33,590 nt of DNA from JAUWOY01 sp034431315 (lineage in GTDB: Bacteria; Chloroflexota; Anaerolineae; VGOG01), in the NCBI GenBank assembly GCA_034431315.1, contig DAOUDK010000071.1:1-33590 (forward strand). The letters run 5' to 3'. The notes beneath the pieces are model-generated. The model was not told where the DNA came from. It worked only from the letters and a program-made list of their open reading frames with translations, and searched no databases. Position numbers and translations under genes: made by a program. This document shows, piece after piece, positions 31,936 through 33,590 of the stretch. Position 1 is the stretch's first letter, and every line of letters begins with the position of its first letter.

Positions 31936-33390
31936 ATGGCTAAAATTCGCATCAACGACAAAACCTTTGGCGGCGTCCAATACGGGCGTCTTTCACCCGA
32001 ACAATGTCAAAAACTGCACAACGCCAGCCTCGAAATCCTGGCCCGAACGGGCGCACGACTCTACGATCAAGAGGCAATTGATCTGTTGAAAAAGGCGGGC
32101 GCTTCAGTTTCGGAAGGGAATCGCGTACGGATTCCCGCTGGTCTCGTGGAAAAGGCCTTCAGCACCGTGCCCAAACGGGTGGCACTCTACAATCGCCACG
32201 GCCAATCCCCCCTCTTTTTGGAGGAAGGCAACTGCTACTATGGCGCCGGCTCCGATTGCCTCAACATCATAGATCATCGCACCGGGGAACGACGCCAGCC
32301 GGTGTTGCAAGACGTCGTAGAAGGCATCACCGTGTGCGACGCCCTGCCCCACATTGATTTTGTCATGTCCATGTTTCTCCCCTCAGACGTGGACGCCATG
32401 GTCAGCGATCGCTACCAGATGGAGGCGATGCTCAACACCACGACCAAGCCCATCGTCTTTGTCACCAACGAGTTCCCCGGCTGCGTGGATGCCGTGGAGA
32501 TGGCCGAGGCGGTGGTCGGCGGGACCGAGGCGTTGCGCCAGAGACCTCTAGCGGCCTGCTACATCAACGTCACCACCGGCCTGCGCCACAACGAAGAGGC
32601 CCTGCAAAAGCTGCTCTTCCTGGCCGACAAGGGCCTGCCCCTGCTGTACATCCCGGTGATTATTGGCGGCATAAGCGGGCCGGTCACAACGGCCGGCAGT
32701 ATGGCCCTGGTCAATGCCGGTGTCCTGGCTGGCCTGGTGCTCTCACAACTGAAGCGGGAGGGGACGCCCTTCATTGTGTCTGGCTGGGGCGGTGAGGGAT
32801 TGGACATGCGGACGATGGTCAGCCCGTACTGCCCGCCCGACTCCAAAGGCGTGGCCCATGCCCTGGCTCATTACTACAATCTGCCGATGTTCAGCCTGGG
32901 TGGTTGCAGCGAATCGAAGCTGGTTGACCAGCAGGCGGCAGCCGAAGCCGCTCTCACCCTGGTGACCGAAACGCTGGGCGGGGGCAACCTGATCCACGAT
33001 CTGGGCTATCTAGAGTCGGGTCTATGCGGCTCGCTGGCGCAGTTGGTCATCTGCAATGAGATCGTAGGCTGGCTCGAGCATTTCATGGCCCCCGTAGAGA
33101 TCAGCGACGAAACCCTGGTTCTCGACTTGATTGACGAGATCGGCCCCGACGGCCAGTGGCTTGACACCAAGCATACACTGGCTCACTTTCGGGAAAGGTG
33201 GTACCCCGGCGTGTTCGAGCGCGGCAACTATGACCAATGGCAGGCCGCCGGGGGCAAGAGCCTGGGCGAACGGGCCGCTGAGCGGGTGGAGAAGATCCTG
33301 GCAGAGCACAAGCCCGAGCCCCTGCCCGACGACGTGGTGCAGGCCATCAAAGCCATTGTTCGGCGGGCGGAGGAGCAGGTGGGAGGATAA
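31936..33390 (+). CDS. MttB-family methyltransferase, paralogue 5 (no pyrrolysine)
   Basis: This 484-residue family member starts at ATG 31936, with AGGAGGAA upstream. It has LHNASLEILARTGARLYD, GAGSDCLNIIDHRTGERR, HIDFVMSMFLPSDVD, GGISGPVTTAGSMALVNAGVLAG, LGGCSESKLVDQQAAAEAA and NLIHDLGYLESG. It groups by motif with paralogues 2 and 3. The reading frame is open, with a normal TAA stop. The palindromic repeat separates it from paralogue 4, so it may be on a separate or weaker transcript. The gene after it starts 6 bases beyond its stop. Confidence 0.92.
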   Translation: MAKIRINDKTFGGVQYGRLSPEQCQKLHNASLEILARTGARLYDQEAIDLLKKAGASVSEGNRVRIPAGLVEKAFSTVPKRVALYNRHGQSPLFLEEGNCYYGAGSDCLNIIDHRTGERRQPVLQDVVEGITVCDALPHIDFVMSMFLPSDVDAMVSDRYQMEAMLNTTTKPIVFVTNEFPGCVDAVEMAEAVVGGTEALRQRPLAACYINVTTGLRHNEEALQKLLFLADKGLPLLYIPVIIGGISGPVTTAGSMALVNAGVLAGLVLSQLKREGTPFIVSGWGGEGLDMRTMVSPYCPPDSKGVAHALAHYYNLPMFSLGGCSESKLVDQQAAAEAALTLVTETLGGGNLIHDLGYLESGLCGSLAQLVICNEIVGWLEHFMAPVEISDETLVLDLIDEIGPDGQWLDTKHTLAHFRERWYPGVFERGNYDQWQAAGGKSLGERAAERVEKILAEHKPEPLPDDVVQAIKAIVRRAEEQVGG

Positions 33391-33396
33391 GTAACG

Positions 33397-33590
33397 ATGA
33401 TCTGCTTTGTAGACATCGAACACGAAAAAGTCTTGCGCGACCCGGAGAAGAGGGACACTCACCTGGCTCTCTGCACGGAGATCAAGCTGAAGCTGGAAGA
33501 GATCTCTGGCGAAGCCTGTCTGGTGCAACACTTTTCGCGCGTCACTGGCCAGCGGCTCAGGGAATGGGGCATGAAGGCCCTGATCATCAG
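33397..33590 (+). CDS. Start of a class I glutamine-amidotransferase-like gene (partial)
   Basis: Only the first 64 codons are in the window; the gene runs off the right edge. The visible part (MICFVDIEHEKVLRD, then LKLEEISGEACLVQHF and GMKALIIS) has the N-terminal pattern of class I glutamine-amidotransferase-like proteins, in which a first strand with VDxEH is followed later by a KALIIS strand. The catalytic Cys-His-Glu triad would lie beyond the edge, so activity cannot be judged. It starts 6 bases after paralogue 5 and is probably co-transcribed with it; the overlap of GGAGG in the previous gene's end (33382-33386) serves as its ribosome site. Confidence 0.65.
   Translation, partial: MICFVDIEHEKVLRDPEKRDTHLALCTEIKLKLEEISGEACLVQHFSRVTGQRLREWGMKALII

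Overview
The window looks like a chromosomal piece of an uncultured, GC-rich bacterium, most likely a Chloroflexota (Anaerolineae-like) genome. This placement is an inference. It rests on Tat-type lipoproteins with PTATP linkers, a relic protein ending in a YLPLIQK-type tail, many non-pyrrolysine MttB-family methyltransferases, and intergenic spacers full of short quasi-tandem 'word' repeats that fold into hairpins. No phylogenetic marker protein is present.

Region 1 (1-6350) is accessory DNA. It holds a secreted protein on the minus strand; an 89-bp MITE-like palindrome bounded by a perfect 9-bp duplication; an AbrB/RelE-type toxin-antitoxin pair with its own promoter, flanked by an 18-bp direct repeat; and a dispersed repeat with a second copy 30 kb away. 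Next come a large secreted hydrazine-synthase-alpha-like protein with one CxxCH haem motif plus FN3 and IPT modules, a HEPN gene with a probable degenerate nucleotidyltransferase partner, and a truncated gene relic.

Region 2 (6286-8345) is housekeeping. A consensus promoter precedes tRNA-Ser(UGA), tRNA-Ser(GCU) and tRNA-Arg(GCG). Then come cutA and an HhH radical-SAM protein of the putative DNA-repair type, whose promoter carries a Gram-positive-type LexA/DinR box between -35 and -10.

Region 3 (8365-14690) is a peptide/opine-type ABC importer (binding lipoprotein and two permeases, no ATPase), then a diaminopimelate-decarboxylase-family gene and an M20 amidohydrolase.

Region 4 (14698-33590) is the main interest: a corrinoid-dependent methyltransferase island. 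A consensus promoter drives a corrinoid protein and two MttB-family genes; a homoserine dehydrogenase and a third MttB gene follow. A second promoter then precedes a complete ABC importer: Tat lipoprotein, a permease with an insertion of roughly 385 residues, a second permease and a fused double ATPase. After these come a CBS/ACT-like protein, a proline racemase/hydroxyproline epimerase, two more MttB-family genes and the start of a glutamine-amidotransferase-like gene. All five MttB-like frames are open through their length with no internal amber codon, so they resemble betaine-type demethylases rather than trimethylamine:corrinoid methyltransferase. The coherent reading is import of quaternary amines or betaines (proline-betaine-like candidates, because of the epimerase), with methyl transfer to one shared corrinoid carrier. 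The enzyme that would pass the methyl on to folate and the corrinoid-reactivating protein are not in the window. A 66-bp relic of the racemase C-terminus sits just before the third MttB gene, so the racemase-MttB pair was probably once present twice.
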